A stretch of 56,079 nt of DNA, from contig JADFIT010000006.1 of the NCBI GenBank assembly GCA_022566515.1, forward strand, positions 1 through 56,079, read 5' to 3'. Both the position numbers and the translations under genes were made by a program. Positions within the stretch are counted from its first letter, which is position 1; every line of letters begins with the position of its first letter. The notes below the pieces were generated by a model. The model saw only the letters and a list, made by a program, of their open reading frames with translations. It had not been told where the DNA came from and did no database searches. Below, in pieces: positions 1 to 9,179 of the stretch. The DNA is from Gemmatimonadota bacterium (lineage in GTDB: Bacteria; Gemmatimonadota; Gemmatimonadetes; Gemmatimonadales; GWC2-71-9).

Positions 1-59
1 CCTTAGATTGGCAGTCCTCCACGAGACACACCGCACACTTGAATCCGGAGGAGCGCTCC

Positions 60-1361
60 ATGGAATGTAGGCCTTGCGTTACACTCGCCGTTGCCGCAGC
101 GGCGATCGCCGCGCTGCAACCACTCCACGCGACAGCCCAATCCGCTGCCCAAACGACAGCGATAGCGGAACTCGCCGAGCAGGCGGCCGTGCAGCGGGCG
201 TTCCGTGCGATCGACGAATTAGAGGCCACAACGATGGCCAACCACGTGATGCTGACCGAGATCGCCGCTCCCCCGTTCATGGAAGAACGGCGCGCGGCGA
301 AGTTCGCTGAGTTACTGCGAGAAGCCGGCGCGGATTCGGTATGGATCGACGCGGAGGGAAACGTCATCGCGTTGCGCCGCGGTCAGCTGGGGCAACGAAC
401 CGTGGCAGTGGACGCCCACCTCGACACCGTGTTCCCCGAAGGTACCGATGTGTCGGTTCGCAGACGAGGCGACACCCTCCTCGCCCCGGGGATCGGTGAT
501 GACACCCGCGGCCTGGCGGTGGTGCTCACCCTGCTACAGGCGATGAACGCTGCCGAGTTGCACACCGAGGCCGATCTGTTGTTCATCGGAACCGTGGGCG
601 AGGAAGGCCTGGGAGACCTCAGAGGCATGAAGTACCTGTTCCGCGACGGAGGGCCGCGGATCGACGTCTGGATCAGTATCGACGGCGTCGACCCCAAGCG
701 CATCGTGCATGGAGGGCTCGGAAGCCACAGATACCGAGTGACCGTCAGAGGACCGGGAGGCCACTCATGGGGTGCGTTCGGGCTGGCGAACCCCCACCAC
801 GCGCTGGGCATGGCGGTTCAGAAGTTCGTCGCAGCGGCCGATCCGTTCACTTCGAGCGGCCCACGCACGTCGTACAACGTTGGGAGAATCGGTGGAGGGA
901 CATCCGTGAATTCGATTCCGTTCGAATCGTGGATGGAAGTGGACATGCGCTCGGTGAGCCCCGAGAGGTTGAACGGCGTGGATGCACTGTTCCAACGAGC
1001 GATGCGCGAAGCCCTGGAAGAAGCGAACATACTCCGTCGTCGCGGCGACTCGCTCACCATGGAGATAGAGTCGATCGGCAACCGGCCGTCCGGTGTGGTA
1101 AGCGTTGATGCATCTCTGGTCCAAGCCGCCATGGCAGCCACAACTTACTTCGACCTGGAGCCCGTGCTCACGATCTCCTCCACGAACTCGAATATACCGA
1201 TCTCCTTAGGGGTTCCGGCGATCACCATCGGTTCGGGTGGCGCTGGCGGCGACGCTCACGCGCTCAGTGAGTGGTGGGTTAACGACAACCAAGCGCTGGG
1301 CATCAAACGGGCACTGCTGATCGTGTTGGCGGAGGCGGGGCTCTCTGAGCTGGTTAATTAG
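60..1361 (+). CDS. Secreted M20-family zinc metallopeptidase
   Basis: Predicted exported di-metal aminopeptidase or carboxypeptidase of family M20 (peptidase T / CPG2 type). The first 26 or so residues form a signal peptide with a hydrophobic alanine-rich core and a likely cleavage after ATA. Metal-site motifs are in order: AHLDTVF (His120, Asp122), GIGDDTRG (about 144-151), the catalytic Glu and metal Glu in GEEGLGDLRG (about 180-189), and a C-terminal GGDAHALSEWW that supplies the last histidine. The dimerisation domain lies between. I chose the ATG at 60 because GGAGGAG sits 6-7 bases upstream; an in-frame TTG at 39 has no such site. The length of 433 residues is normal for the family. The substrate cannot be read from sequence. 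It stands alone and is followed by an AT-rich repeat. Confidence 0.9.
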   Translation: MECRPCVTLAVAAAAIAALQPLHATAQSAAQTTAIAELAEQAAVQRAFRAIDELEATTMANHVMLTEIAAPPFMEERRAAKFAELLREAGADSVWIDAEGNVIALRRGQLGQRTVAVDAHLDTVFPEGTDVSVRRRGDTLLAPGIGDDTRGLAVVLTLLQAMNAAELHTEADLLFIGTVGEEGLGDLRGMKYLFRDGGPRIDVWISIDGVDPKRIVHGGLGSHRYRVTVRGPGGHSWGAFGLANPHHALGMAVQKFVAAADPFTSSGPRTSYNVGRIGGGTSVNSIPFESWMEVDMRSVSPERLNGVDALFQRAMREALEEANILRRRGDSLTMEIESIGNRPSGVVSVDASLVQAAMAATTYFDLEPVLTISSTNSNIPISLGVPAITIGSGGAGGDAHALSEWWVNDNQALGIKRALLIVLAEAGLSELVN

Positions 1362-1370
1362 ACCAATACT

Positions 1371-1421
1371 CAATATCCAATATTGAAGATTCGATATTCA
1401 ATATTCGATACTGCGATTATC
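1371..1421. repeat. AT-rich inverted repeat, copy 1
   Basis: This is an AT-rich block in an otherwise GC-rich region, starting 10 bases after the peptidase stop. Its core is a perfect inverted repeat AATATTGAA (1379-1387), 9-base loop, TTCAATATT (1397-1405), flanked by further ATATTC/ATATCC units. Nearly the same core recurs at 4608-4634, and related sequence occurs at 55806-55913. It may act as a terminator-like hairpin or be a dispersed selfish repeat. The rest of the gap to the next gene (1422-1513) shows only a small GGCC-TTT-GGCC palindrome. Confidence 0.8.
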
Positions 1422-1513
1422 ATGACACACGTGCAATCGGCCTTTGGCCCCAAGAACCGACTGTAACTTGCCCTGCGCATCCCTCAAGGCATCCCAACCA
1501 GTGGACTCGTGAT

Positions 1514-3775
1514 GTGACGACCTCAGGCCCCCTCCACGGACGCATAGCATCCCTCCTCGCTTTCATCTTTTTCTTTTCTGGCTTTGCCAGCTTGATGTAT
1601 CAGATAGCCTGGCAACGGCTTCTGACGCTGTATTACGGCGTTGGGACGATCTCGATTACACTCATCGTGAGCGTATACATGTTCGGGCTCGGCGTGGGTG
1701 CCCTCATCGGAGGCGCTCTGGCCGAGCGAATACGCGACAAGCTGAGGCTGTACTTTGTCGTTCAGCTACTGCTCGCCGTCTTCGGGTTCGTGAGCCTCCC
1801 GTTTCTCGACTTTCTCGGTAGGCTCACGGCCGGAAGCAATTACGTCATATCCCTGTGGTACATGGGGTCATTCCTGATCTTGCCGACCACCCTGATGGGT
1901 ATGACGCTGCCGCTAGTTACCAAGATCTTCATGCGTTTCGCAAAGGATCTCCTGTCAACCGTCAGCTATTTGTACTTTCTCAACTCGATCGGTGCAGCCT
2001 GCGGCGCTTTGTTTGCAAGCTACGTGTTCATCTCATTCTTCGGGCTCCACGCAGCCGTTTACTGTGCCGCGGCGATCGACATTGTCCTGGCGGCCCTCAT
2101 CTTGCGCGTTCACTTTCTACCCATGCCCGAGGCACGCTACCAATACGCGCTTCAGCTCGTGCATGGCCACGCAGATACCGGCACGGTGCTTGGTAAGTTG
2201 GCGTACCCGGTTGTACTTATCACGGGTTTCTTGGCGATCGGATACGAAATCGTTTGGCTGCGCGTGGTTGGTGTTCTGGTCAAGGCGTCACCCTATGCTT
2301 TTTCGACGGTGTTGGCGGTTTACCTCGTTGGGATCGGCGTTGGCAGCTTCGGCGTTGCACGGCTGTGGCCGCGGCAGACCGTCGTGGGAAAGCGAAATCT
2401 CTTCTTCCTCTTGCAGTTTCTCATCGGTCTCTACGTGGCGACGACGTTCATAGGCTACTACTACCTGACGACATTCACTCCGCTCGGTGGTATCACGCGC
2501 GCCTCATTTTCGACCCTGTTGCATCCACCCTTCATCGTTCCATCGGTCGCCTCCTTGGGACAGTTTCTCAGCGACACCTTCGTCATCATTGACGTCTTCG
2601 CCTGGCCGTTGGTATTCGCGTTCGTCCCGACAGTTCTCATGGGGGCGAGCTTTCCGCTCATTGCGCACTTGTCCCAAGTAGAGGCCCACGAGGAGGGTAG
2701 GACGGTCGGTAGGGTGTATTTCTTCAATATCGCTGGCAACGTGCTAGGCGGTATTCTCACCGGATTTGTTCTCCTGCCGATCATGGGAACGGCGCCGACC
2801 CTGATCGTGTTCTCCGCTATTGGTGTGCTGTTCGGGTTGTTCGTGACGCGGATTGCGGGCAGGCAGCTAAGGATCGGATGGCGGGTTGGCGTCGCCGTCA
2901 CGTTGCTGGTCCTCATTGTAGCGCTCTTTCCCAAGGGAGATCGCCTTTATGAAACGATGCATGATTCTCCCGGAGAGGGGTTCGTCACGTTCATAGAGGA
3001 AGGCAGAGACGGAGTAGTTGTCACACAGCAAAAGCAGGACACCATATACAACTACATCAACGGCCTCGGCCACGGCGGGCGGCCGGGGTACGGATTTTAT
3101 TACGAAGCCATTGAGGGACTGAGTTTTGCACGACAGGTAGAGAACGTGTTGATCATCGGCTTTGGCACCGGATCGACCACCGAGATGATCCTCAAGATGA
3201 ATGGCGTGAGAAAGGTAACCATCGTCGAGCTGAATCCGGCGCTTCTCAGGAACCTGGAAAAGATGCCGTTGTTTAGGGAGCTACTCCACGACGACAGAGT
3301 TGAGGTGATCATCGACGATGGGAGACGGTGGTTGTTGAGGACGGACGAGAGGTTCGACCTCATCCAAATTGACGCGCTACGAGCCACCACTTCGTACAGC
3401 AACAATCTCTATTCGCGTCAGTTCTTCGAGCTCGCGGGTCGCCACTTGAACGAGGGGGGAGTGTTCATGGTATGGATGGACGAGTACCGGGTCATACCAA
3501 AGACGATTCTAGCTGCGTTTGACCACGTACGCGTCTATGATTTCTTCTGCTTGGCGTCGAATGTAGCCTTTGTGAGAAATGACGAAGTCCAAAGAGCTTT
3601 GCTGGCAGATTTCTCGCCCGAGGAGCGCCAAACGATTGCGGCCCAGGGGAGGTATCTGGGAGACGAACGCTTTATCGAGGAGGTAACGGTGGGCTACGAC
3701 ATCAACGAGGATTGGAAACCCGTGACGGAGTATTACCTCGGCCTGCGAATCGAGAACAGCTTCCGCCTGCGTTAA
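1514..3775 (+). CDS. Polytopic membrane protein fused to a spermidine-synthase-like domain
   Basis: A 753-residue two-part protein. Residues 1 to about 475 are membrane-embedded with many hydrophobic segments and repeated G-rich helices (for example GLGVGALIGG and a second half containing GIGVGSFG), as in the fused MFS/spermidine synthase family. Residues from about 485 to 700 form a Rossmann methyltransferase-like domain of the polyamine aminopropyltransferase type, with GFGTGSTTE near 548, the acidic VELNP that ends strand 2, DDGRRWL, and the DLIQID strand. Members of this family often lack proven aminopropyltransferase activity, so the substrate is unknown. The start is a GTG with no strong ribosome site. 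It faces the minus-strand prepilin gene across 28 bases. Confidence 0.8.
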   Translation: MTTSGPLHGRIASLLAFIFFFSGFASLMYQIAWQRLLTLYYGVGTISITLIVSVYMFGLGVGALIGGALAERIRDKLRLYFVVQLLLAVFGFVSLPFLDFLGRLTAGSNYVISLWYMGSFLILPTTLMGMTLPLVTKIFMRFAKDLLSTVSYLYFLNSIGAACGALFASYVFISFFGLHAAVYCAAAIDIVLAALILRVHFLPMPEARYQYALQLVHGHADTGTVLGKLAYPVVLITGFLAIGYEIVWLRVVGVLVKASPYAFSTVLAVYLVGIGVGSFGVARLWPRQTVVGKRNLFFLLQFLIGLYVATTFIGYYYLTTFTPLGGITRASFSTLLHPPFIVPSVASLGQFLSDTFVIIDVFAWPLVFAFVPTVLMGASFPLIAHLSQVEAHEEGRTVGRVYFFNIAGNVLGGILTGFVLLPIMGTAPTLIVFSAIGVLFGLFVTRIAGRQLRIGWRVGVAVTLLVLIVALFPKGDRLYETMHDSPGEGFVTFIEEGRDGVVVTQQKQDTIYNYINGLGHGGRPGYGFYYEAIEGLSFARQVENVLIIGFGTGSTTEMILKMNGVRKVTIVELNPALLRNLEKMPLFRELLHDDRVEVIIDDGRRWLLRTDERFDLIQIDALRATTSYSNNLYSRQFFELAGRHLNEGGVFMVWMDEYRVIPKTILAAFDHVRVYDFFCLASNVAFVRNDEVQRALLADFSPEERQTIAAQGRYLGDERFIEEVTVGYDINEDWKPVTEYYLGLRIENSFRLR

Positions 3776-3803
3776 CCCCTGGTGAGCAGGCGCACCGGTT
3801 TTC

Positions 3804-4295
3804 TTAAGGAACCATCCCCATGCCCATGCCCATCCCAACTCCACCACCGTCACACACCATCAAGCCTTCCGCGGTTGCGGGCGCGTAAATGGTGGCCGGT
3901 GAGCCCAGGAATAGCGCACAGCGGTCGGGGATACTCGCGTGCGTAGTACGGCCACTGAAGCCTGCCCCATCGCCGAAGAGTTCGAGTACCACACCGGGAC
4001 TGGTGTCAAAATCCAACCCAGCCATCCCCACCCCCATCCCCATCCCCATCCCCATCCCTACACCGATCGTACCGGTATAGGTAAAGTTGTCGCCATGAAA
4101 GGCCTCTTCCGCGGCGGCCAGATTACGCAAGTCAGATTTCATCTCGGCGAGGTACGCGTGCTTCTTAGCGCCGACCAGTTTGGCCGTGATCGATGCCAAG
4201 ATCCCAATGATCACAGTCACCACGATCAATTCAATGAGCGTAAAACCGCTGCGACCCACGTGGTATCTCGACCTCACTCGATAGAATAGCGTCAT
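3804..4295 (-). CDS. Type IV prepilin-like protein with Gly-Met repeat tracts
   Basis: A short prepilin of 163 residues. After a basic leader comes the prepilin-peptidase site G/FTLIE with Glu at mature position 5, then the hydrophobic helix VVTVIIGILASI. The globular part is short and has two cysteines (RCALFLG and LMVCDGG) that probably form the C-terminal disulfide loop. Two low-complexity tracts stand out: GVGMGMGMGMGVGMAG in the middle (DNA about 4021-4058 plus strand, CCCCAT hexamers) and GGGVGMGMGMGMVP at the C-terminus (DNA about 3811-3845). These come from hexanucleotide repeats, so length change would stay in frame. It probably polymerises into pili or pseudopili driven by an ATPase such as the PilB-like protein at 13914-16172. 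No other pilus genes are adjacent. Confidence 0.85.
   Translation of the reverse strand: MTLFYRVRSRYHVGRSGFTLIELIVVTVIIGILASITAKLVGAKKHAYLAEMKSDLRNLAAAEEAFHGDNFTYTGTIGVGMGMGMGMGVGMAGLDFDTSPGVVLELFGDGAGFSGRTTHASIPDRCALFLGSPATIYAPATAEGLMVCDGGGVGMGMGMGMVP
3811..4058. repeat. Two CCCCAT-type hexanucleotide tracts inside the prepilin gene
   Basis: Interrupted hexamer repeats lie at about 3811-3845 (CCATCCCCATGCCCATGCCC and following) and 4021-4058 (CCCCAT units in a row). On the coding strand they read GGGATG and encode Gly-Met. The tract at 4021-4058 also has enough G runs on the minus strand to form a G-quadruplex. Confidence 0.85.
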
Positions 4296-4590
4296 ATGAC
4301 TCCAGCGCCTAGAGTCGGCTAACCACGTCCTGACAGGACGAATAGCAGCGCATGCCGCTCTCTAGAGGTGCCGCTCATGGTTGTTGAGGTGCCCGATGCA
4401 GGCGGTGGAACGCCGGCAAGTGGCAAAATACACTACGGTGGGTACGCAAACCATGTGCCAGACGCGGTGGAGTAGCGTAAGTCATTATGAATACATAAGA
4501 TACGCTCGCACCCGCGGCGTTCAGTGTGTCTCGGCGCCGCCCCAGCCTGCAACTTTTCTTGACAATACGCGACGGTCCTTTAGAGCAAGA
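4296..4590. other. Intergenic stretch without a recognisable gene
   Basis: About 295 bases upstream of the prepilin gene and downstream of the alcohol dehydrogenase. I see a small GTCCTGACAGGAC hairpin near 4329 that could belong to the prepilin leader. A TTGACA hexamer near 4560 has no matching -10. No convincing open frame or RNA gene was found. Confidence 0.5.
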
Positions 4591-4650
4591 CTCAATATCC
4601 AATATCCAATATTGAAGATTGGATATTCAATATTCGATATTCGATATTCT
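4591..4650. repeat. AT-rich inverted repeat, copy 2
   Basis: Same family as the block at 1371-1421. The inverted core is AATATTGAA (4608-4616), 9-base loop, TTCAATATT (4626-4634), with extra CAATATC and GATATTC units on either side. It overlaps the 3' end of the alcohol dehydrogenase gene and supplies its stop codon. Confidence 0.85.
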
Positions 4651-5740
4651 TCGGGTCGATAATCGCCTTCGTGACTCGGAGCGCCGCCACGTCCTCCAGC
4701 GCCCTGCCGGCCTGCCCCAAGCCGTAACGCCCTCCGATCAACCGGGCAAAGGGGAGCCGATCGCGGTACTTCGCCAGGAGCCCCAAAGACCGCACCAGAT
4801 GGCGGAAATCGGTGCCCCATTGGCCGCGAACATCTGCGTGTTTGCGATTCACGTCGATATGGGGGTTGAAGGCAGTGGGGCCGGCATCGGTATAGTGGCC
4901 GGCGATTACGTACGTGCCGCCATCTCTGAGGAGAGAGAACCCTTCTCCGATGGCGTCGGGGTTGCCGCTGGCCTCGATGATCACGTCCGCGCCGCGGCCG
5001 TGGGTGGCCTCCGCGATCACGTCAGCCCGGTCGGCCAAGGGCCGGTCTTCCAGTGACAGCACCACGTCGGCACCGAGTTGCCGTGCCAGCTCGAGGCGCG
5101 CCTTGGGGGCTCCGATGGTGATCACCAGTCCCGCCCCCCGGAGCGCGGCGAAAGCCCCGGCCGCCAAACCCACCGGGCCCGATCCCTGCACCACCACGGT
5201 GTCGCCCATGGCGAGGTCGCTGCGCTCGACCGCCGCAAACCCCGTGAACAATCCGCAGCCGCCCCCAATCACATCGTCTGCATCGAGCCCGTCCGGAAGT
5301 TTGACGATGCGCACGCCGGGCTTGAGGTAGATCTGCTCGGCCCAGCCGCCGAGGGGGCCGTCGTGGGCGGAATATGTGATCCCGTACACCCGCCGGCTGG
5401 GACAGCGATTCGGCTGCCGCGCCACCATGCAGAAATAGCAGCTGTTACAGACTTCGTGGACGTCATAGAACGTCACGACATCTCCGGGACCGAGCTTGGC
5501 ACCGAAGGCGTCGCGATCGGTACCTCTGGCTTCGAGCACCCGGCCCACGCTCACATGACCGGGGATGATGGGATACGGCACGCCTGCCAGCCGTCCGTGG
5601 TGGAGGTGCACGTCGGTGCCGCACACCTCGCTGGCGATGGTTTCCAACAGCACCCCGCCATCCTCGAGAACCGGCTCATCAATGTCCCAGATTTCCAATG
5701 GGGCGTCTGGCTGCGTCATCACGGCGGCCCGGATCGTCAT
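4592..5740 (-). CDS. Zinc-dependent alcohol dehydrogenase (MDR family) with repeat-encoded tail
   Basis: Medium-chain dehydrogenase/reductase, probably oxidising an alcohol or polyol with NAD(P). The catalytic-zinc cysteine is in EVCGTDVHLHHG and the structural-zinc lobe has the cysteine pattern CNSCYFC...RC. The Rossmann motif GSGPVGLAAG opens the cofactor domain. The ATG at 5740 fits the family start (TIRAAV...). An upstream in-frame start at 5833 would add 31 unlike residues. The natural C-terminus should lie near VTKAIIDP. Instead the reading frame continues for about 17 residues through the AT-rich repeat before stopping, so the tail is repeat-derived and probably non-functional. It is transcribed divergently from tig. 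Confidence 0.88.
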   Translation of the reverse strand: MTIRAAVMTQPDAPLEIWDIDEPVLEDGGVLLETIASEVCGTDVHLHHGRLAGVPYPIIPGHVSVGRVLEARGTDRDAFGAKLGPGDVVTFYDVHEVCNSCYFCMVARQPNRCPSRRVYGITYSAHDGPLGGWAEQIYLKPGVRIVKLPDGLDADDVIGGGCGLFTGFAAVERSDLAMGDTVVVQGSGPVGLAAGAFAALRGAGLVITIGAPKARLELARQLGADVVLSLEDRPLADRADVIAEATHGRGADVIIEASGNPDAIGEGFSLLRDGGTYVIAGHYTDAGPTAFNPHIDVNRKHADVRGQWGTDFRHLVRSLGLLAKYRDRLPFARLIGGRYGLGQAGRALEDVAALRVTKAIIDPKNIEYRILNIQSSILDIGY

Positions 5741-5941
5741 TTGTCTCAACAGCTCCAGTCTCGAGGGGCGCCCGCAAACTACCAATCGGTGGGGCTGACG
5801 GGGAGCGGGCAAGGAGACGGAAGGACAGAGCACCCCTTCGCCTGGGCGGGGCGGACGGTAGGCAGGGTGGCGCCGAAGAGCGGGGCGGCGGACCGGATGG
5901 AGGGTACCGCCTGGAGAGGTAGGGAGGAAATGGTGGAAGTG

Positions 5942-5950
5942 TGCTAGATT
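5942..5950 (+). promoter_or_regulatory. Possible extended -10 promoter for tig
   Basis: TGCTAGATT type element (TG-N-TAGATT) 34 bases before the tig start in the 243-base divergent gap. No good -35 is visible, as is usual for extended -10 sites. Based on pattern only. Confidence 0.3.
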
Positions 5951-5983
5951 ACCTCGCTGCCAGATGACACCAGAGCAACGGAC

Positions 5984-7234
5984 ATGACCACCGATATACA
6001 GATTACCCGAACCAAGGACGAGCCAGGGGAGACCACGCTGAGAGTGGAGGCTCCCGTGGAGCGCGTGCAGGCCGCCGAGAGGAAAGCGGCTTCGCGGTAT
6101 GCGAAGCGCGTCCGGTTGCCTGGATTTCGCAAGGGGAAGGTTCCCCTCAACGTCATCCGCCGTCGGTTTGGCGATGCTATCAAGGAGGCGGTGGTACAGG
6201 AGCTATTGCAGGAGAGCTGGAAGCTGGCCCTCGAGAAGGAGGACCTGGAGCCCATAGCGGAGCCGCGGATTCGCGGTCTGAAGATAGAGGAGAATTCCCC
6301 GGTAACCTTTGAGATTTTGGTCGAGGTCAAGCCCGAAGTCAACGTGGAGAGGTTGGGGGGCTTTTCCCTGCAACGCAAAGTTGCCCCGGTCTCGGACGAG
6401 ATGGTCGGAGAGCAGCTCGAGGAGTTGCGGCGTCAAAAGGCCCGCTGGGTTCCGGTGGAGGGTGAGAAACCCCAACCCGGCCAGATGGTTCGTATCACCA
6501 TCGACACCGAGAAAGACGGTGAGGAGAAGGAGGGTCGTCCCTATGAGCTGGTGATCGGCCAAGACCAAGCACTTCCCGAGGTCGAGGACAAGATCATGCA
6601 GCTCCTTCCCGGCGAGACGACGGATACGACGATCACCTTCCCGAGCGACACTGAGGACCAGTCAAAACAGGGACACACGATCTCAGCTCGCATTACGTTG
6701 TACGAAGTGAAGGAGCAGCAGCTTCCCGAACTCGACGGCGCTTTCGCTGCCGAGGTGGGGGACTTCGATTCGGTGGATGATCTGCGGGAGGCGGTGCGCA
6801 AGGACCTGGAAGAGAACGCGAAACGGGAAGCGGACGCAGATGTTCGGCGGCAGCTGGTGGAGCAGATTGCCGCAGCCAACGACATTCCGGCTCCTCAGTC
6901 ACTGGTGAACCGGTTACTGGCGGCATATCGGGAAGCGTATCGCGTTCCGGACGACCAGGCTGACAAGTTCGCCGCCGAGTTCGTTTCCATGGCGGAGACA
7001 CAGGTTAAGCGCGATCTATTGTTGGAGCATATCGCAGAGCGCCACGACTTGAAGGCCACAGAGGAAGACATTGACGAGCGGGTGGAGAAGATTGCCACGG
7101 CGCGCGACACGGAACCTGGGAAGGTATTCGCGAGTCTTCAGAGAGAGAATCGCATCAAGGAACTCGAGCGAAGCATCACTGAGGAGAAAGTATTTGCGTA
7201 CCTTCTCGAGCAATCACCCGTTATTGAGAGTTGA
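5984..7234 (+). CDS. tig: Trigger factor, ribosome-bound chaperone
   Basis: Folding chaperone that docks at the ribosome exit tunnel and shields nascent chains. The N-terminal ribosome-binding domain (1 to about 115) has the signature GFRKGKVP near 47-54. The FKBP-type middle domain (about 150-245) contains [17 protein letters not shown], and the helical C-terminal substrate-binding arms run to residue 416. Length is a little under the 430 usual. It is first in the run tig-clpP-clpX-engB, a common bacterial order that links folding and proteolysis. The clpP start lies 8 bases after the tig stop, so the two are probably cotranscribed. Confidence 0.97.
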   Translation: MTTDIQITRTKDEPGETTLRVEAPVERVQAAERKAASRYAKRVRLPGFRKGKVPLNVIRRRFGDAIKEAVVQELLQESWKLALEKEDLEPIAEPRIRGLKIEENSPVTFEILVEVKPEVNVERLGGFSLQRKVAPVSDEMVGEQLEELRRQKARWVPVEGEKPQPGQMVRITIDTEKDGEEKEGRPYELVIGQDQALPEVEDKIMQLLPGETTDTTITFPSDTEDQSKQGHTISARITLYEVKEQQLPELDGAFAAEVGDFDSVDDLREAVRKDLEENAKREADADVRRQLVEQIAAANDIPAPQSLVNRLLAAYREAYRVPDDQADKFAAEFVSMAETQVKRDLLLEHIAERHDLKATEEDIDERVEKIATARDTEPGKVFASLQRENRIKELERSITEEKVFAYLLEQSPVIES

Positions 7235-7242
7235 CAGACACC

Positions 7243-7878
7243 ATGACAATGTACAAGCCCGGTTCGGCTACCATATATCCGCCGTACGTCATCGAGCGGT
7301 CGAGCCGGGGTGAAAAGAGCTACGACGTCTTTTCCCGTCTTCTCATGGACCGCATCGTGTTTCTCGGTGCGCCCATCAACGATGATGTAGCCAACATCGT
7401 GATCGCGCAGTTGCTGTTTCTCGATGCAGACAATCCGGACCGCGACATCTTCCTTTACATCAATTCGCCTGGAGGCGTCATCTCTAGCGGGATGGCCATC
7501 TACGACACGATGCAGTTCCTGCGGGCGCCGGTGAATACCATCTGCATGGGGATGGCGGCGTCGATGGGCTCTTTTCTCCTATCGGCGGGTTCCAGAGGCA
7601 AGCGTCGGGCGTTGCCTCATGCACGGATAATGCTTCACCAACCGTCGGCGGGATACCAAGGCACGGCGGCGGATATCGAGATTCAGGCGAAGGAGGTCAT
7701 CTACCTCCGCGACCAGCTCAACAGCTTGTTCGCTGAGCACACCGGCAAGACGGTAGAGCAGATTGAGAAGGACATCGATCGTGACAGGTTCATGTCTGCC
7801 GCTGAGGCCAAGGAATACGGCCTGATCGACGATGTCATAGTCAAAATGCCCAAGAATGGCTCCGCTAAGTCGGGTTGA
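7243..7878 (+). CDS. clpP: ATP-dependent Clp protease proteolytic subunit
   Basis: Serine peptidase that forms the tetradecameric barrel degrading substrates unfolded by ClpX. The catalytic triad is visible: Ser107 in GMAASMGSF, His132 in MLHQPS and Asp181 in DRDRFMSA. The mature-type N-terminus and handle helix look normal, and 211 residues is typical. The ATG at 7243 was chosen; a second ATG follows at 7249 and a TTG at 7231 overlaps the tig stop. Direct neighbour of clpX downstream. Confidence 0.97.
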   Translation: MTMYKPGSATIYPPYVIERSSRGEKSYDVFSRLLMDRIVFLGAPINDDVANIVIAQLLFLDADNPDRDIFLYINSPGGVISSGMAIYDTMQFLRAPVNTICMGMAASMGSFLLSAGSRGKRRALPHARIMLHQPSAGYQGTAADIEIQAKEVIYLRDQLNSLFAEHTGKTVEQIEKDIDRDRFMSAAEAKEYGLIDDVIVKMPKNGSAKSG

Positions 7879-7903
7879 CGGTCGGCCTGGTGAGAGGCAT
7901 ACT
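7875..7903 (+). promoter_or_regulatory. Possible internal promoter ahead of clpX
   Basis: TTGACG at 7875-7880, a 17-base spacer, then CATACT at 7898-7903. The -35 hexamer overlaps the clpP stop codon. It could give clpX a supply independent of tig-clpP. Match to consensus is fair (5/6 and 4/6); experimental support is lacking. Confidence 0.35.
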
Positions 7904-7931
7904 AGACGAGTCGAACCACTGGTGTTAACGC

Positions 7932-9179
7932 ATGGCTAATGACAAGCACCTACGCTGTTCCTTCTGCGGCAAGTCGAAGGATGCCGTCCGGAAGTTCATC
8001 TCCGGACCGTCGGTGTATATCTGCAACGAGTGCATCGCACTGTGCAACGAAATCCTGGCCGAGGACGAGGAGCGGGAGGTTGCCGAGGCGGTAACGCACG
8101 TTCCGACGCCTGCGGAGATCAAGGAGGTCCTGGACCAGTATGTCATCGGCCAGGAGCTGGCAAAGCGGACACTAGCGGTAGCCGTGTACAGCCACTACAA
8201 GCGCATCAATTCCCAATCGAACCGTGAAGACGATGTCGAGTTAGAAAAGTCCAACATCCTCCTCATGGGTCCAACCGGAGTCGGGAAGACCCTTCTCGCG
8301 CAGACGCTTGCGCGAATTCTCGATGTTCCTTTCACTATTGCCGATGCGACGACGCTCACCGAGGCAGGATACGTGGGCGAAGACGTGGAGAACATTTTGG
8401 TCCGGTTGTTGCAGGCCGGTGACTTCAACGTCAGCGACTGCGAACACGGGATCATCTACATAGACGAGATCGACAAGATCGCACGGAAGAGCGAGAATCC
8501 GAGCATCACGCGCGATGTATCGGGCGAAGGCGTGCAGCAGGCCCTGCTGAAGATCTTGGAAGGAACTATTGCGTCGGTCCCCCCCCAGGGCGGGCGCAAG
8601 CACCCGCAGCAGGAGTATATCCAAATCGACACGAAGAACATCTTGTTCGTCTGCGGCGGGGCGTTCGACGGTCTGGAGAAAATCATCGAGGCGCGTACGG
8701 GCCGGCGACAAATCGGCTTCGGCAAAGAGGACATCGACAGCGGCAAGGTCGAGAAAATGAAGGCCAACCCATACGAAGAGGTGGAGCCTGACGACTTGCT
8801 GCGTTACGGGCTCATTCCGGAGCTGGTAGGACGTCTCCCAGTCACCGTTCCGCTCGAGCAACTCGACGAGTCAGCCCTCATCAAGATCCTGCTGGAACCG
8901 AAGAACGCTTTGACGAAGCAGTACAAGAAACTGTTTAATCTGGAGGGGGTCGGCCTCACGTTCGACCCCGAGGCGTTGCGCGCCGTCGCCGAGCGGGCCG
9001 TGAAGCGCGGTACCGGCGCACGCGGACTCCGTGCCATCCTCGAGAAAACGATGACCAACATCATGTTCGACCTCCCGAATCGGGATGATGTTCGGGAAGT
9101 CGTGATTACGAAAGAATGCATTACCGAGGAGCGGCCACCGTTGGTCGTGACAGAACGGCCGACCAGGAAGGAAGCCTGA
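7932..9179 (+). CDS. clpX: ClpX ATPase, unfoldase of the ClpXP protease
   Basis: AAA+ hexameric unfoldase that recognises substrates and feeds ClpP. The N-terminal C4 zinc-binding domain has Cys9, Cys12, Cys31 and Cys34. The Walker A motif GPTGVGKT is near 113-120 and Walker [10 protein letters not shown] near 175. The ClpP-docking region has the expected IGF loop ([10 protein letters not shown]). The sensor-2 helix GARGLR lies near the C-terminus. Full length at 415 residues. Its stop codon overlaps the probable engB start. Confidence 0.97.
   Translation: MANDKHLRCSFCGKSKDAVRKFISGPSVYICNECIALCNEILAEDEEREVAEAVTHVPTPAEIKEVLDQYVIGQELAKRTLAVAVYSHYKRINSQSNREDDVELEKSNILLMGPTGVGKTLLAQTLARILDVPFTIADATTLTEAGYVGEDVENILVRLLQAGDFNVSDCEHGIIYIDEIDKIARKSENPSITRDVSGEGVQQALLKILEGTIASVPPQGGRKHPQQEYIQIDTKNILFVCGGAFDGLEKIIEARTGRRQIGFGKEDIDSGKVEKMKANPYEEVEPDDLLRYGLIPELVGRLPVTVPLEQLDESALIKILLEPKNALTKQYKKLFNLEGVGLTFDPEALRAVAERAVKRGTGARGLRAILEKTMTNIMFDLPNRDDVREVVITKECITEERPPLVVTERPTRKEA

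Noticed and set aside
3811-4058. Hexamer tracts as a CRISPR-like array
   Set aside because: Units are six bases without spacers and lie within a coding frame; they are microsatellites.
4560-4590. TTGACA as a -35 element upstream of the repeat
   Set aside because: No acceptable -10 at 16-18 bases and no plus-strand gene follows.
5078-5947. 289-residue plus-strand frame over the alcohol dehydrogenase
   Set aside because: Antisense shadow; the minus-strand enzyme has all its zinc and Rossmann motifs.
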